Part shown: piece after piece, positions 62,889-64,000 of the stretch
How positions within the stretch are numbered: position 1 is the first letter of the stretch
Layout: every line of letters starts with the position of its first letter
Assembly (NCBI RefSeq): GCF_051846935.1
Contig: NZ_JBPYCS010000001.1
Coordinates: 62,001 to 126,000, forward strand
Direction: 5' to 3'
DNA length: 64,000 bases
Source of the DNA: JBPYCR01 sp051846935
GTDB lineage: Bacteria; Bacillota; Bacilli; Bacillales; Amphibacillaceae
Made by a program: the position numbers and the translations under genes
Notes under the pieces: model-generated
The model's database searches: none
What the model saw: only the letters and a program-made list of their open reading frames with translations
What the model was told of the DNA's origin: nothing

Positions 62889-63776
62889 TTGAAACTATTA
62901 AACTATAGAATAAACGGTGCTTTAAAATTAGGATTAAAAGTTAATGATGGTATTATTGATTTAGCCAAAACCTTAAGTAAGATTGAGATTAATGATATTC
63001 CAAATACAATGCATGAAATAATTTCTTCTAGTGAAGAGAATCTTACTAGAATAGTTGATGAAATTAATAGAAATAATGACAAAATGGTTTTTGTAGATGA
63101 AGCTGCTATTGAATATGCTCCGTGTGTGAATGAACCTGGAAAGATTATATGTGTGGGACTAAATTATAGGAAGCATGCAATTGAGTCTAATATGCCTATA
63201 CCGGAACATCCAATTTTATTTAATAAATTTAATAATTCTCTTGCCGGACACAAAGAAGAAATAACGATTTCTAAATATACACATGAACTTGATTACGAGG
63301 CTGAGCTAGGAATAGTTATTGGAAAGCAAACCAAAGATATAACTGAAGATGAAGCATTTGATCATGTATTTGGTTATTTTACAGCTAATGATGTCTCAGC
63401 CCGTGATTTACAGCTTCGTTCTTCACAATGGATGCTCGGAAAAACGAGTGATGGATATTTACCGGTAGGTCCTTATCTGGTACCTAAGAAGTATGTAAAT
63501 GATCCGGATAATTTAAGAATTACTTGTACATTAAATGGAGAAATGAGGCAAGATTCGAATACTGCAGATATGATTTTTAGTTGTAAAGAGATCATCAGCT
63601 ATATATCAAAATACATTACTTTGGAGCCAGGAGACATTATTATTACAGGTACTCCTGAGGGTGTTATTATGGGTGATCTAGAAGACAATAGATCTTGGCT
63701 CAAAGACGGTGATGAAGTTACTATTTCAATTGAGGGTCTCGGCAGTATTACAAACATTTTTAAAGCAGAAAAATGA
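62889..63776 (+). CDS. Fumarylacetoacetate hydrolase (FAH) family protein
   Basis: A 295-aa protein. A weakly conserved N-terminal domain (1-75) is followed by the FAH fold with CVGLNYRKHA near 90, the metal ligands in LDYEAELGIVIG (two Glu) and NDVSARDLQ (Asp), GKTSDGYLPVGPYLV, and ITGTPEGV near 256. Family members hydrolyse acylpyruvates or act as 2-oxoacid hydratases, decarboxylases or isomerases in ring-cleavage-type pathways. TTG start with GGAGGGG 9 nt upstream. It ends the Rid/TRAP cluster. Confidence 0.9.
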   Translation: MKLLNYRINGALKLGLKVNDGIIDLAKTLSKIEINDIPNTMHEIISSSEENLTRIVDEINRNNDKMVFVDEAAIEYAPCVNEPGKIICVGLNYRKHAIESNMPIPEHPILFNKFNNSLAGHKEEITISKYTHELDYEAELGIVIGKQTKDITEDEAFDHVFGYFTANDVSARDLQLRSSQWMLGKTSDGYLPVGPYLVPKKYVNDPDNLRITCTLNGEMRQDSNTADMIFSCKEIISYISKYITLEPGDIIITGTPEGVIMGDLEDNRSWLKDGDEVTISIEGLGSITNIFKAEK

Positions 63777-63849
63777 AAAAAGACTCTAAAATACATAGTA
63801 TTGGTTAGACTTGACCTAGCGATATGAGGTACATATCTAACACTTTAAT

Positions 63850-63900
63850 GGGCTGCCAAGGCACCGTATTTTACGGATGTCAGGTAGCCTATTTATTTAT
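63850..63900 (+). terminator. Terminator after the FAH gene
   Basis: GGCTGCC ... GGTAGCC encloses a second stem CCGTA-TTT-TACGG and is followed by TATTTATTTAT. Confidence 0.65.
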
Positions 63901-64000
63901 GGAAAACTAATAATGTAGGTATTGGTATTTAATTTATGTATGGTCATACATAAATTAAAAGCGCCACTGACAACTCACTCACAACAAGAGGAAATGCGAT

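Overview
The window looks like a chromosomal segment of a low-GC Gram-positive bacterium, most likely a Bacillaceae member of the Oceanobacillus/Virgibacillus type. The evidence is strong GGAGG-type ribosome binding sites, frequent TTG/GTG starts, Bacillus-style operons (hom-thrC-thrB; ECF sigma/anti-sigma), lipoproteins with lipoboxes, and Bacillus-like dispersed GC-rich palindromes. The genus is inference. I see no rRNA, tRNA, CRISPR array or prophage.

Layout. 0-2 kb: a 5'-truncated glycosyltransferase resembling the selenosugar synthase SenB, 4 bp upstream of selD. 2.2-8.9 kb: an SDR dehydrogenase, an ABC-2 exporter with a TetR regulator and twin operators, and an ECF sigma/anti-sigma pair. 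8.9-11.9 kb: a Tat-exported GMC oxidoreductase with its small subunit and its own TatA. 11.9-14 kb: seven exact DnaA boxes in 175 bp, followed by lemA and an htpX-like protease. 14-18 kb: homoserine acetyltransferase, MarR, WrbA-like quinone reductase, MFS pump. 18.5-25 kb: signalling genes (GGDEF cyclase, soluble globin-coupled receptor with a C-terminal zinc-binding domain, Cache chemoreceptor). 25-26 kb: ISL3 remnant interrupted by a 264-bp MITE. 26-33.4 kb: enolase-superfamily enzyme, GNAT, a TrpX-like ABC importer, Lrp regulator and MFS carrier. 33.5-43.5 kb: threonine operon, potassium channel, CoA-disulfide-reductase-like enzyme and small conserved genes. 44-47 kb: MFS pump and a squalene/phytoene-synthase-like protein.

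47-57.2 kb appears to be one LacI-controlled catabolic regulon. A TIM-barrel isomerase/epimerase gene and a type I 3-dehydroquinate dehydratase gene lie behind one promoter. An aldehyde dehydrogenase and a ThDP-dependent enzyme lie behind another. Both promoters carry the palindrome TTAGATCGATCTAA just after the -10 and a second copy exactly 66 bp downstream. A LacI-family gene and an unassigned multi-span transporter lie between them. This is the best candidate in the window for an undescribed system; a hydroaromatic or related acid is a plausible substrate class, but the substrate is not shown by sequence. 58-63.8 kb is a second, more AT-rich catabolic island (GntR/FCD regulator, Rid-family protein, TRAP transporter, FAH-family hydrolase).

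The intergenic space is rich in repeats: a dispersed GC-rich palindrome, ISL3-derived MITEs with 8-bp target duplications, and a long 5' leader module shared by three unrelated transcription units.
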